Of a stretch of 26,578 bases of DNA, positions 15,759-24,070 are shown piece by piece. Below the pieces are notes generated by a model. The model worked only from the letters and a program-made list of their open reading frames with translations. It did no database searches and was not told the origin of the DNA. This DNA comes from Halobacteriovoraceae bacterium (GTDB taxonomy: Bacteria > Bdellovibrionota > Bacteriovoracia > Bacteriovoracales > Bacteriovoracaceae): contig PBFR01000011.1 of assembly GCA_002718735.1 (NCBI GenBank), positions 1-26,578 of the forward strand. The letters are read 5' to 3'. Made by a program: the position numbers and the translations under genes. Position 1 is the first letter of the stretch. Each line of letters begins with the position of its first letter.

Positions 15759-16142
15759 ATGGAAGGCAAAGAATACATTAACAAATTCAGCACAGAACAG
15801 TTAATCAGATCAGTTCGTTTTACCGCGTTCTTATTGCTTGGCTACTTTGCTCTTTGCTCCACTATTTACGACCCTATAGTCTTAGTGGATGATACTCCAA
15901 GAAAACCATTTTTCAAAAGCGTTTTAACATCTTCTGGTGCGAACTTTATACATTCCAGTGCCAGACACAAGATATCCGATAGGCCAGAGAAACAAGAAAG
16001 TGCTCAAATTGCAATCCCAGTTAAGAGAGTTGCCCTGCAGGCACTTCCTTTCTTTTTATGCTTACTTTTCTTAACAATCCTTACTCAAGAACAAAGTAAA
16101 CTGTTCTCAAAATCACTCCTCATTAGGGCCCCCTCGGCCTAA
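15759..16142 (+). CDS. Two-helix membrane protein of unknown function
   Basis: The protein is 127 aa. Hydrophobic segments lie at about 18-35 (VRFTAFLLLGYFALCSTI) and 90-107 (VALQALPFFLCLLFLTIL). They flank a polar loop of about 55 residues with basic and Ser-rich stretches. Both ends are polar and probably cytoplasmic, with the loop in the periplasm. The ATG lacks an SD; the nearest -10-like TATAAT is only 17 nt upstream. A terminator follows at 16167. No family is recognised and the gene is not tied to a pathway by its neighbours. Confidence 0.6.
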   Translation: MEGKEYINKFSTEQLIRSVRFTAFLLLGYFALCSTIYDPIVLVDDTPRKPFFKSVLTSSGANFIHSSARHKISDRPEKQESAQIAIPVKRVALQALPFFLCLLFLTILTQEQSKLFSKSLLIRAPSA

Positions 16143-16166
16143 GCAGAAAATTCGTCTAATTTGAAA

Positions 16167-16194
16167 AGACCAATGACTTGGTCTGCGATTTTTT
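16167..16194 (+). terminator. Intrinsic terminator after the 127-aa membrane protein gene
   Basis: A 7-bp perfect stem (16167-16173 with 16178-16184, loop TGAC) is followed, after four bases, by six T residues (16189-16194). It ends the upstream transcript 25 nt after its stop. It sits only 15 nt before the next start (16210), so the next gene either depends on read-through or starts its transcript very close to its SD. Confidence 0.75.
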
Positions 16195-16209
16195 ATGCTC
16201 GGAGGAGAG

Positions 16210-16716
16210 ATGAAGCTTAAAGTTAAAGCGTTCATATACCTCATCTTGCTGGCTGTTCTTATCACTGGAGGACACTACGGTCTTTCCAAAGTAGAGCTTG
16301 ATGAAGGGAAAATGATAGGTAGAGTAATAAGCATCGAGAAGAAGTCTCTGTTTTTTGATACCTACAACTTAAATTTATTTGTAGAGGGAAAGATAGTTTC
16401 TTTAACTATTGAAGATATGGATTTAGTCAGAGAGGTAATGAATAATGACTCTGAACACGTAGAGCTAATTTATACAGAAAGCATTACCAGAGGATTCAAC
16501 ATCTCGAACATGACTGTTAAAAGGCTAAGCAAGTTAGAAAAGAAGGTGGATCGACTGAGTGAGATAAAGTCCTTAATTGACAAGAATCTAGTTTGTTCAA
16601 TGCTTGGTGAGCTTAATCAAGACAAGGAACTCTACGATGAATTCATTAAGTATATTAAAACACATAGTAAGCATTCATTTAAGAAACTACTAAATTGTGG
16701 TCTTACGCTAAACTAA
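16210..16716 (+). CDS. Membrane-anchored or exported protein of unknown function, 168 aa
   Basis: The chosen ATG at 16210 has GGAGG 4 nt upstream. An in-frame ATG at 16195 would put the SD inside the gene. The product starts with a basic n-region and one hydrophobic segment (MKLKVKAFIYLILLAVLITGG, a signal anchor or uncleaved signal). A beta-rich domain follows (about 35-115: MIGRVISIEKKSLFFDTYNL, KIVSLTIEDMDLV, HVELIYTES), then a helical charged C-terminal part with Cys at about 130 and 164. It looks like a single-pass protein with a small periplasmic domain. No family is recognised. It converges on the siderophore operon. Confidence 0.68.
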   Translation: MKLKVKAFIYLILLAVLITGGHYGLSKVELDEGKMIGRVISIEKKSLFFDTYNLNLFVEGKIVSLTIEDMDLVREVMNNDSEHVELIYTESITRGFNISNMTVKRLSKLEKKVDRLSEIKSLIDKNLVCSMLGELNQDKELYDEFIKYIKTHSKHSFKKLLNCGLTLN

Positions 16717-16721
16717 TCTAA

Positions 16722-16746
16722 AGGAGAGCACCTAGCTAGCTCTCCT
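16722..16746. terminator. Hairpin between convergent genes, probably bidirectional terminator
   Basis: An 8-bp perfect stem (16722-16729 with 16739-16746) around a 9-nt loop lies exactly between the plus-strand stop at 16716 and the minus-strand stop at 16747. Neither side has a strong T run; the minus side has a short T-containing stretch. It would end the siderophore operon. Confidence 0.6.
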
Positions 16747-17655
16747 CTAGATATTTACATTTAGGCTAAGCCCAACATTGGTTCTGTCTGAACGGATATC
16801 CTCTGCGATAAATCGTAAGTTTGGAGCAATTGAGATGTCTCTATTAATGAAGTACGTCATTGCGATTGTCTGCTGTAGAGGTTGATGATCTAAATCATCT
16901 AGTTCATCCCCTCTCATTTGAAAATATACGCCTAGGTCTGTAATGGCCCTGAGTGCAAATTTTGGATTTAGGTAGTATTCCATTGCCAAACTAAGTTTAT
17001 ACTCCCTTTCTTTTTGATAAGGATATAGGGATGTCTTTCCAAGTAAAGGGTGTTCGGTGCTGGACTTATCAAAAAAGAATTGAGTGTAAGTAAATGTCCC
17101 TGCCAAATAAACCTTCTTTCCCAACGGAATTGCTGAGGCCTGACTAAATGCAAAGGCTGAGTCATAACCGTAATCAGTGTAAATACCACGTGTGCTATGT
17201 TGATATTTAAAAAAGCTTATGTTTTGAATGCTACCGACATAATAGGTTCTAAAGTAGCTAATCACAGGATCATCTAAATCTAGTCGTCCATTATTGTTAT
17301 TAAAATCTTCCTCATTCTTTGAAGAGTTGCCATCATAATTGGTATGGAAGGGTGCCGTCATATAGGTCCCCACTTGGAGAGACAAATTGTCTTTCTTTGA
17401 AAGTCTATATTTAATTCCCACAACACCACTTAGAGAGGTTAATCCGGGCTCCTCGGCCGCTTTGGTTATGTTTGGTCTTTCCGAACTTAGTGGTTTCTCT
17501 AAAGATCCCCCTTTGTAAGTGAATGTTGAATAGAGGCTCCAAGAGGATAAGGCCCCTGATAAAGTTTTTAATGTAGGGTTTTCAAGCACTTCTTCCTTAT
17601 CTGCGGATCCGTATGCAAGAATACTACTTATTACTAATATAAGTGTTAATTTCAT
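16747..17655 (-). CDS. Outer-membrane beta-barrel protein, last gene of the siderophore operon
   Basis: The protein is 302 aa with a signal peptide (about 1-18). From about 35 on it has amphipathic strands alternating with polar turns (WSLYSTFTYKGG, GVVGIKYRLSKKDNLSLQVGTYM, KVYLAGTFTYTQFFF, YKLSLAMEYYLNPKFALRAITDLGVYF, NVGLSLNVNI). This fits a barrel of perhaps 12 strands. There is no TonB box or plug domain and it is far too short for an IutA-type receptor (about 700 aa), although it sits where iutA follows iucD. An Asn/Asp-rich loop at about 109-128 is exposed. It begins 1 nt after the iucD stop, with an AGAGAG SD inside iucD, so it is translationally coupled. It might be a channel for siderophore release or uptake; the role is inferred only from position. 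Confidence 0.75.
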   Translation of the reverse strand: MKLTLILVISSILAYGSADKEEVLENPTLKTLSGALSSWSLYSTFTYKGGSLEKPLSSERPNITKAAEEPGLTSLSGVVGIKYRLSKKDNLSLQVGTYMTAPFHTNYDGNSSKNEEDFNNNNGRLDLDDPVISYFRTYYVGSIQNISFFKYQHSTRGIYTDYGYDSAFAFSQASAIPLGKKVYLAGTFTYTQFFFDKSSTEHPLLGKTSLYPYQKEREYKLSLAMEYYLNPKFALRAITDLGVYFQMRGDELDDLDHQPLQQTIAMTYFINRDISIAPNLRFIAEDIRSDRTNVGLSLNVNI

Positions 17656-17656
17656 T

Positions 17657-18946
17657 TTAAATCTCTCTTGTGTTTGGTGTAAATTTTAAAAGGTTAGAAT
17701 CTCTACTCAATACCTGATAAGAATCTTTCCCCGATAGGTCATTCACAATATTTGCTGATCTCCATGCCATAAGACTAATCTGTGGATCAGCAATGCCATG
17801 ATGATGACGACTTAGATTCATTGCATAGATTTTTCCTTCACCATCCCATTTAGTGGAAATACTATAATTGTCATTGATAACAGGCCTTTCATTATGATCG
17901 AATTGAATTTCTGAATAAAGCTCTCTCAAATAGTTGGGAAGGCTATTTCTAAAACCCGTTGCCAAGATAACAATATCAGCTTTATATTGCTCTGAAGTTT
18001 CAAACATCTCATTCAGAACAGTGGCTTTGTACAGACCTTCTTGGTGCTCCAGATGATCCAGCCACCGCATAGGAGCAATTTGGTAACTACAAAATGAATG
18101 ATGGTAGTTTTTATCTAGGTAGAGCTCATTGTAAAACTCTGATAAATAGGAAGGAGTATTTCCATCGCTTGTCAGAAGTTGCTTTTGAACAATACCCTCC
18201 TTTATATGAGGACTAGTTCTTAAAAAGGACTCGACATAACCAGGAGAGAAGAACTCATTTGTAAAGGCTCCCTCATCTAATGGCTGCAAGCTATCTCTAC
18301 CAGAAATAAGGGTAATTGATTCGGCACGCCCCCATTTTTCTTTTAGTCCATTTCTAAGAATCTCAACACCAGTTTGACCGCCTCCGATAATTAAAACCCT
18401 TTTACCTTCGAGGTTGGCGTTTTTCATTTCCATGGATTTGGCATGGAAAACCCTATCTCCAAGCCATTGCCTGGCACATGGAGGAATATTCTTAACAGGT
18501 CCAGATCCGATGCAGATATTCTTAGACAAGAATTCCTCTTTGCCTGTTTTCACGATAAAGAGATCTCCTTGCCTGTACACACTCTCAACAAGAGAGTTGA
18601 ACTGAATACTCTGTTCGAGTTGTTTTGAAACCCATGAACAATAGCCTTCAAACTCCACGCGACTTATATTTTGGCGTCCAGTATTCATAAAACCATAAAA
18701 TAAGTCATTCTTGACCAGATAATTCATAAAACTATAGGGACTCGTTGGATCAACCGGCGTCACCAAATCTTTCAAATATGAAGTTTGCATCGTGGAGTCC
18801 GAATGCATGAGCTCACTATGCCAGGAGAAACTTGGCTTATTATCCAAAAAACGGGAATTAAGATTTTTATGTTTATCAAGCAGCGCTGCGAGACTTAAAT
18901 TAAATGGCCCTAGACCAATTCCTAGTATGTCATACACTTTACTCAT
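17657..18946 (-). CDS. iucD: L-lysine/ornithine N-monooxygenase (IucD/SidA/PvdA family)
   Basis: This 429-aa flavoprotein should N-hydroxylate the terminal amine of lysine (IucD type) or a related amine, using NADPH, FAD and oxygen: the first step of hydroxamate siderophore synthesis. Visible motifs are the FAD site GIGLGPFNLSLA (9-20), HSDSTMQTSYLKDLVTPVDPTSPYSFMNYL starting at 48, the NADPH site IIGGGQTG (186-193), LATGFRNSLP (328-337), and the C-terminal HHHGIADPQISLMAWRSANI (381-400) characteristic of IucD. Length is close to E. coli IucD. It overlaps iucC by 4 nt (ATGA). Lysine is favoured by the IucD likeness and the absence of a decarboxylase gene here, but diaminopropane, cadaverine or putrescine cannot be excluded. 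Confidence 0.93.
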   Translation of the reverse strand: MSKVYDILGIGLGPFNLSLAALLDKHKNLNSRFLDNKPSFSWHSELMHSDSTMQTSYLKDLVTPVDPTSPYSFMNYLVKNDLFYGFMNTGRQNISRVEFEGYCSWVSKQLEQSIQFNSLVESVYRQGDLFIVKTGKEEFLSKNICIGSGPVKNIPPCARQWLGDRVFHAKSMEMKNANLEGKRVLIIGGGQTGVEILRNGLKEKWGRAESITLISGRDSLQPLDEGAFTNEFFSPGYVESFLRTSPHIKEGIVQKQLLTSDGNTPSYLSEFYNELYLDKNYHHSFCSYQIAPMRWLDHLEHQEGLYKATVLNEMFETSEQYKADIVILATGFRNSLPNYLRELYSEIQFDHNERPVINDNYSISTKWDGEGKIYAMNLSRHHHGIADPQISLMAWRSANIVNDLSGKDSYQVLSRDSNLLKFTPNTREI

Positions 18947-20685
18947 AATTTACTCTCTTCCATATTCCTAGCAATGGGATTTTTTATATTGTTTCCTAAA
19001 ATGGGTCTTAATCTTTGAGAAGTTTCACTGTAGCCAGAAACAAATCGAACTTTGTTCACTAGAACCTTCTCAAATTCAGACTTTCGTAGGTCCACACTAG
19101 AATCTATTTTGACTTCAGTGATTCTCAGGTAACTATCAATCACCTCACCAAGAACTGCGTAGAACTCTTTTTCAGGCAAAGACAAGCTCTCCTCCATCAC
19201 CCTGGAAAGATAGCGCAGTACAGTTACAAAGTGCCCAGTGTAGAGATCATGAATTAGATAGTGCTTTGGTAGACGTTCAAGAAAAGTAGTAAACTCACCT
19301 TCAACTGCAATACTGTCAGATACTCTTAGATCTCCGTGAAAGTCCTTAATAATCAGCCCTGATGGCCTAGAGTCCTCTAGTATCAGAATGGTGTTTTGAC
19401 CGTGGGCCACAAGTCCTATTCCATGCTTAACTTGCAAATGGTAAAGAGGTAGGACAACCTTATCAATATAATGCTTGAGCCACTCTTTTGGACTTAAACC
19501 AGAATCTAGAACATAGAACTTAATTAAATGCTCCCCATTATGATTCATGATTAGTGCACCTGTTGGCACGGCCCGTTCGCCACCACGCAATACAGATGCC
19601 ACACTCTCGCGCCAAACACAGCCCAGCAATTCTTTGTAACGGTAAGAGCATCCTTCAACATTTTGGTGAGACTCTAAAACCGCAGAGATTGCCGCCGTTT
19701 CTTTAAGAGTGCGAGTATTGCGCTCTTTGAAAAATTCATCCTTGCTTAATGTTTCATCTACAAATTTAGAGATTTCATATCCCACACCTACATACTTTTC
19801 AGGGAGCCCTCTAATGCAAGATGTATTTAGTATGGAAGTGGAGACTTTTATATCAAAGGCCATCGGATTATTAATGTTTGTCAGAGTTCTAATGGACGCC
19901 TGAGGAGTATAAAAGTCACCTAGTACCCCGATATACACCATATCCTTTTTAAAAATATAATCTTGATATTGAATGCGAATGTAGCGATCCCATTGCCATG
20001 GATGGACTGGAATCACATAATATAAGTCAGGATTTAAACCATGTTCTTCAAGTGAGACCCGCGTGCTCTCAATTTGGCGTTTATTCAATGAAGATAAAAG
20101 AAGATGCTCATATGAGATGTTTGGATCTATGCCGGCAGAAAGTTTCTCCTTTTTTATAGCAATCCAAATCAATTGAAATGATTGTCCAGATTCCGGAGTG
20201 TATGCGCAAAGCTCGCCTACCCCCCAACCGAGCCTACCTTTATTTAGTAAAAGCTTGGGATGCCCAGGCAGTAGTTGATCAATTTCGTGAAAGGACAGTT
20301 TTGAAAGCTCACTCGCGGTGTAAGCTTTTAGTCTATTAAACCTAAGGTCATCGCAATATAAGGTTTGATGCATCTCTTCTAGAAATTGACCAAGTGTCGC
20401 ATCATCAATCCCACACACCTCCTGAACTTCATAAAAAAACCTACCAGCAGTATAAACAGCTTGCTCAAGGCCGTCTTGGAATTTTTGGAGGGAATCCACT
20501 TGCACTTGAATATTATTCCATGCTCCAATCTTTCCCTTAAATCGATATTCGATATTATTTCCAGCTTCTAACTTCCACATTTTCTCATCAATCTTCTGAA
20601 GCTGTAATAATTCTTCAAACTGTAACTCTTCAATGGCCTTTACAATCAATGCCCTATTAAAGAAAAAAAGATGCCTACCACTCAT
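18943..20685 (-). CDS. iucC: IucC-like NRPS-independent siderophore (NIS) synthetase
   Basis: This 580-aa protein matches E. coli IucC in length. NIS synthetases activate a carboxyl group of citrate with ATP and condense it with an amine; IucC adds the second N-acyl-N-hydroxylysine. Motifs: GHPKLLLNKGRLGWG (141-155), IPVHPWQWD (225-233), SIRTL (264-268), KVSTSILNTSCIRG (280-293), GLVAHGQN (424-431) and IKDFHGD (446-452). The FhuF-like C-terminal helices (about 465-560) are intact. It overlaps the NIS-GNAT fusion upstream and iucD downstream by 4 nt each, so production is tightly coupled. All expected motifs are present, so it should be active. Confidence 0.93.
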   Translation of the reverse strand: MSGRHLFFFNRALIVKAIEELQFEELLQLQKIDEKMWKLEAGNNIEYRFKGKIGAWNNIQVQVDSLQKFQDGLEQAVYTAGRFFYEVQEVCGIDDATLGQFLEEMHQTLYCDDLRFNRLKAYTASELSKLSFHEIDQLLPGHPKLLLNKGRLGWGVGELCAYTPESGQSFQLIWIAIKKEKLSAGIDPNISYEHLLLSSLNKRQIESTRVSLEEHGLNPDLYYVIPVHPWQWDRYIRIQYQDYIFKKDMVYIGVLGDFYTPQASIRTLTNINNPMAFDIKVSTSILNTSCIRGLPEKYVGVGYEISKFVDETLSKDEFFKERNTRTLKETAAISAVLESHQNVEGCSYRYKELLGCVWRESVASVLRGGERAVPTGALIMNHNGEHLIKFYVLDSGLSPKEWLKHYIDKVVLPLYHLQVKHGIGLVAHGQNTILILEDSRPSGLIIKDFHGDLRVSDSIAVEGEFTTFLERLPKHYLIHDLYTGHFVTVLRYLSRVMEESLSLPEKEFYAVLGEVIDSYLRITEVKIDSSVDLRKSEFEKVLVNKVRFVSGYSETSQRLRPILGNNIKNPIARNMEESKL

Positions 20686-22937
20686 AGATGCCCCTTCTCT
20701 TTAAAGAATACGTCCCTTTCACATTTCAACAGGGCAGATCGTTTATGAGGAAATTCAAATTCTCTTTGAAAGCTCCAGCCAGGCAAGGCCTGTGAAATCT
20801 TTAAGATCTTTTGATTATCAGAACGTGGTTCCCCCCAAAGGTTTTTTGTGTGCTCACAATCCTCAAACATATAATTGGATGCGTGTAAAATTGCGTAATA
20901 TGCACAACGGGTGTTTAAAAAGCGTTCTTCACCAATAAGAAGATGCAGACCTCTATCATATAGTTCAGCTTCACAATAAGGTGCAATACGATCATCATAG
21001 GCCCAGTAAATTTCAAAGTAACCAACGGGCTCCCCCTCAACCTCGAAGATGAGAGGAATTTGATAAGCTCCATTAAGAAGCTTTAGCAAGTATTCTTTGA
21101 GTTCTTCCCTGGATTTGTCCATTTCCCAAAACTCACTGACAAACTTTTTATTGTGCCAATTATGAAAAACCTCTAAATCATTCTCAGGATCTGCAACACG
21201 AAAACTAAGGGTCTTTTGCATTTTTGGCTCATAGGCCCGATAAACTTCACCTCTTCTTTCAACTTCTAAGCTTCTTAGCTCAGTCTTCAAAGGGTTTGGA
21301 ATTTTGTTATATATTCTCCAAGGGTCTTGAACAGTGTTTTCATTATGGCCTTCTAAACAGCAGCGGAAGTTGCCTTTTTGCCAAAGAGTCCCAGATTCAA
21401 GCAAAAAATCATAAATTGACGAATTACAAGATATCATTCTTAAATTAAATATGAAGTTTCTAAATTGAGTTAGTAGCTTTCTCTCCATCTCACTTTCAGA
21501 GTCTGCGATAGAGCTGATAACACTAAATACTGTATTAATGACAAAGTAATATACGAATACCTTATTCGTATCCTCATCACTTAGGATGTTTCCATTCTTA
21601 GGTGAAATGTGGGGGTGTTTCAATGCCAATTTTTCATAAGCTCTCTTAGAAAAACCACTGCCTTGGCAATCCCGATATATTGTTTTAACTGGAAGCGAAG
21701 AGCTCAATTGAACGATGATGTTTTGCATGTGGGCCCCAAGAAGTACGCCTTCTTCTGAAGCTAGTGTTAAAAGCGGTTTGGCGACAACACTTAAAAACTC
21801 ACCAAACCATTTCTTTGCTGCAATTTCATAATTCTCATCAAGTGTGCTTATTATTTCTTTTAAATAAGAAAATCCTTTAAATGGATTCTCTTCCACCACA
21901 GTTGCAAGTAAAAATGAATTTTTCCAGTCTAGGTTTTGACGAACTTGCACAATCGTCTCGGGGATCACCATTCCCTCTGTATTTGAAATTCCAGCAAACG
22001 ACGGTTCGGACATAACTTCCAGATCACCCACTGAATCCTTGGCTATATCGCGAAGAACTTTACTGATTTGAATCCCTCGCACGGCCTCTTTTTGCTGCAA
22101 GTGTCTAATTGAATTAGTAAGTGTTACATCCATTGAAAATTTCAATTGAGCTGGAGCACCATCACAGTATAAAGTCCTTAAAGAGGAAAGTGCATGCCAC
22201 TCATTCTTTCCATATCCGAGTTCAATAATTTCTTTGTTTTTGATTTTATTCTCTATGAGTTTTTTACTTCGAAGACGGCACCACTGCCATGGATGCATCG
22301 GAAGAAGCCTATAGTTTTCTTTCTTAATATGACTTGACTCATCTCCAATATCGAAAAAAGCAATATCTTCAAAAGAAACGTCACAAGTTTCATCTGAGTC
22401 AAGAATATAGGTACCGTTGACACAAGCAATCCAAAACAAATGTATACTTTTTCGAAACTCTGGGGAGTATTTTTCAACATCAGCTTTTTCCATCCCCTTT
22501 TTACACTTAGGGTACGGGTGAAATGGATGTCCCAAGAGTAGGTTTTGCTCACTTTTTAAATAATTAATCTCCGGATCGACACTACAATTCCTCTTACAAA
22601 GGATGGACTCCAAATTCTCTAGGGAGTTTTGAACATTGGCCATAAATAGATCAACAACACAGCCACTTGCGTGAGAATTGGCCAAAAGTACCACAAGCTC
22701 TTTAAACCCAATTGCCCTTTCTTTTTCACTAGAGCAAAACCAAATCCGACCTGTGTATTTGTGGGATCCAAGTAGAGAAAATTTTTCAAGCTCGATCTTT
22801 AAAAAATCAGGATCTCCTAAAGGCAGCTCAATAATATTATTTCCAATTACAACACCTCTTTCTTCTGCGTAATCACGTAAATAAGAATTCAAAAACGCTT
22901 TCATAGAATATTGCTGGGAGATAGTCTTAGGGCTCAT
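20682..22937 (-). CDS. iucA: Fused NIS siderophore synthetase (IucA-like) and N-acyltransferase (IucB-like)
   Basis: This 751-aa protein joins two aerobactin enzymes. Residues about 1-565 are an IucA/IucC-type synthetase with LLGHPFHPYPKCKKG (134-148), LLPMHPWQW (211-219), SSLRTLY (251-257), KFSMDVTLTNSIRH (266-279), GAHMQNIIV (401-409) and RDCQGS (422-427). Residues about 575-745 are a GNAT-fold acyltransferase of the IucB/RhbD type: FRVADPENDLEVFHNW, EFWEM, IPLIFEVEGEPVGYFEIYWAYDDR (from 627), DRGLHLLIGEERFLNTRCAYYAIL and EPRSDNQKI. The GNAT part would acylate the hydroxylated amine and the synthetase part would condense it with citrate. In known aerobactin loci iucA and iucB are separate genes. 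No frameshift or internal stop is present. The ATG overlaps the MFS stop by 4 nt. Confidence 0.9.
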   Translation of the reverse strand: MSPKTISQQYSMKAFLNSYLRDYAEERGVVIGNNIIELPLGDPDFLKIELEKFSLLGSHKYTGRIWFCSSEKERAIGFKELVVLLANSHASGCVVDLFMANVQNSLENLESILCKRNCSVDPEINYLKSEQNLLLGHPFHPYPKCKKGMEKADVEKYSPEFRKSIHLFWIACVNGTYILDSDETCDVSFEDIAFFDIGDESSHIKKENYRLLPMHPWQWCRLRSKKLIENKIKNKEIIELGYGKNEWHALSSLRTLYCDGAPAQLKFSMDVTLTNSIRHLQQKEAVRGIQISKVLRDIAKDSVGDLEVMSEPSFAGISNTEGMVIPETIVQVRQNLDWKNSFLLATVVEENPFKGFSYLKEIISTLDENYEIAAKKWFGEFLSVVAKPLLTLASEEGVLLGAHMQNIIVQLSSSLPVKTIYRDCQGSGFSKRAYEKLALKHPHISPKNGNILSDEDTNKVFVYYFVINTVFSVISSIADSESEMERKLLTQFRNFIFNLRMISCNSSIYDFLLESGTLWQKGNFRCCLEGHNENTVQDPWRIYNKIPNPLKTELRSLEVERRGEVYRAYEPKMQKTLSFRVADPENDLEVFHNWHNKKFVSEFWEMDKSREELKEYLLKLLNGAYQIPLIFEVEGEPVGYFEIYWAYDDRIAPYCEAELYDRGLHLLIGEERFLNTRCAYYAILHASNYMFEDCEHTKNLWGEPRSDNQKILKISQALPGWSFQREFEFPHKRSALLKCERDVFFKEKGHL

Positions 22938-24070
22938 ACAAAAACCTTTTTCTTTTTATTTATAGTTAGGTAGATATGTCCACACAGAACCGTGAATGCG
23001 AATAGTAAAATCAAATTAGATGACATACGATCAAAACTTAGGGCCGCACCCGCAAGCATTGCTCCAAGTGCATTACCCAAGGTTTGATAAAAGCTTATTT
23101 TTCCAGATATTAGAGTTTCACCCTTTCTTTGCTGACTAAAAATTTTGACAGAGTAGTCTAAAGGAATAAGAGCTGCGGCAAAAGAGACCAGTAAAATAAA
23201 GAGGATAAGAGAATTTAAGTCCTCGATCCTATGAAAAAAGTAGGCAGAGCCAACAAGAGATAAATAAGCTATGAAGTTGATAATGGCTACACGGTAGAGT
23301 GTGGTTTTCTTAAGAATTATTTGGAACAGTAATATAAAAAAAGCAATGACCAGTAGACCAAGGTATAAGGCCTTGGTTTGAAGAACTACCACTTTTTCAA
23401 AGTAGGAAACAGTCTTAGATAAGGATGTATTAAAGTAAGCGATGACACTCATAAAAAGCAGTGGTTGAAAGTAAATCAAACTTATGGCATTCGATGTTTC
23501 AGGTTGTTGGGCCTTGATTTGCTCTACACTTACACTCCAGAAGCAGATGCATAGATTCAAGATCATTGAGCACAGAATTGTTATCAAAAGCAGAGTTGTA
23601 ATATTGGTGTAGAAAATTAGCCCAAGAACAAGCCCGCTAAAACGTCCAACTGATAGCCAAAGGGAGTGACTTAACAGGCCACCAGCTTCACTCCCATGAA
23701 TCTGAGCTCTGAGTCCTTGAGACAAGGGAATTATAGAACTAGCACCGATTGCATGAATCAATCTAGAGGCAATAAACAGCATTCCTCCAGCTGAGGTGGA
23801 GTATATTGAAAAAAGTAGTGCACCATTGGATAATGCCAACCCTCCTGTTCCTGCTAGCAGGCTCTTTTTTACACCAATTTCAGGAATGAACTTTCCCCAC
23901 CATAGGGTGAATATCAAATAAATAAGGATACTCAACCCATATATAGAAACAACTATTGCTAGTGGAAGATTTAGTGCTTTAGACATAAAGGGAATAAGCC
24001 CTAGAATCATTGTTTGAGATGCACCAAATAAACAGGAGGCCAAAGATACGAGTATTAGAGACTTATTCAC
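22934..24070 (-). CDS. MFS transporter, probable siderophore exporter (ShiF position)
   Basis: The protein is 378 aa with eleven or twelve hydrophobic segments and few long loops. An early helix pair is joined by WWGKFIPEIGVKKSLLAG, which resembles the MFS loop 2-3 motif, and a polar break falls after helix 6 (VEQIKAQQPETSN, about 191-203). Family membership is clear from topology; substrate is inferred. It lies just before the synthetase genes, as shiF does before iucA in aerobactin loci, so export of the finished siderophore is likely. Its start is GTG, overlapping the PepSY gene stop by 4 nt (GTGA). AGG in the end of the preceding gene is too close to be a standard SD, so it probably relies on coupling. 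Confidence 0.82.
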   Translation of the reverse strand: MNKSLILVSLASCLFGASQTMILGLIPFMSKALNLPLAIVVSIYGLSILIYLIFTLWWGKFIPEIGVKKSLLAGTGGLALSNGALLFSIYSTSAGGMLFIASRLIHAIGASSIIPLSQGLRAQIHGSEAGGLLSHSLWLSVGRFSGLVLGLIFYTNITTLLLITILCSMILNLCICFWSVSVEQIKAQQPETSNAISLIYFQPLLFMSVIAYFNTSLSKTVSYFEKVVVLQTKALYLGLLVIAFFILLFQIILKKTTLYRVAIINFIAYLSLVGSAYFFHRIEDLNSLILFILLVSFAAALIPLDYSVKIFSQQRKGETLISGKISFYQTLGNALGAMLAGAALSFDRMSSNLILLFAFTVLCGHIYLTINKKKKVFV

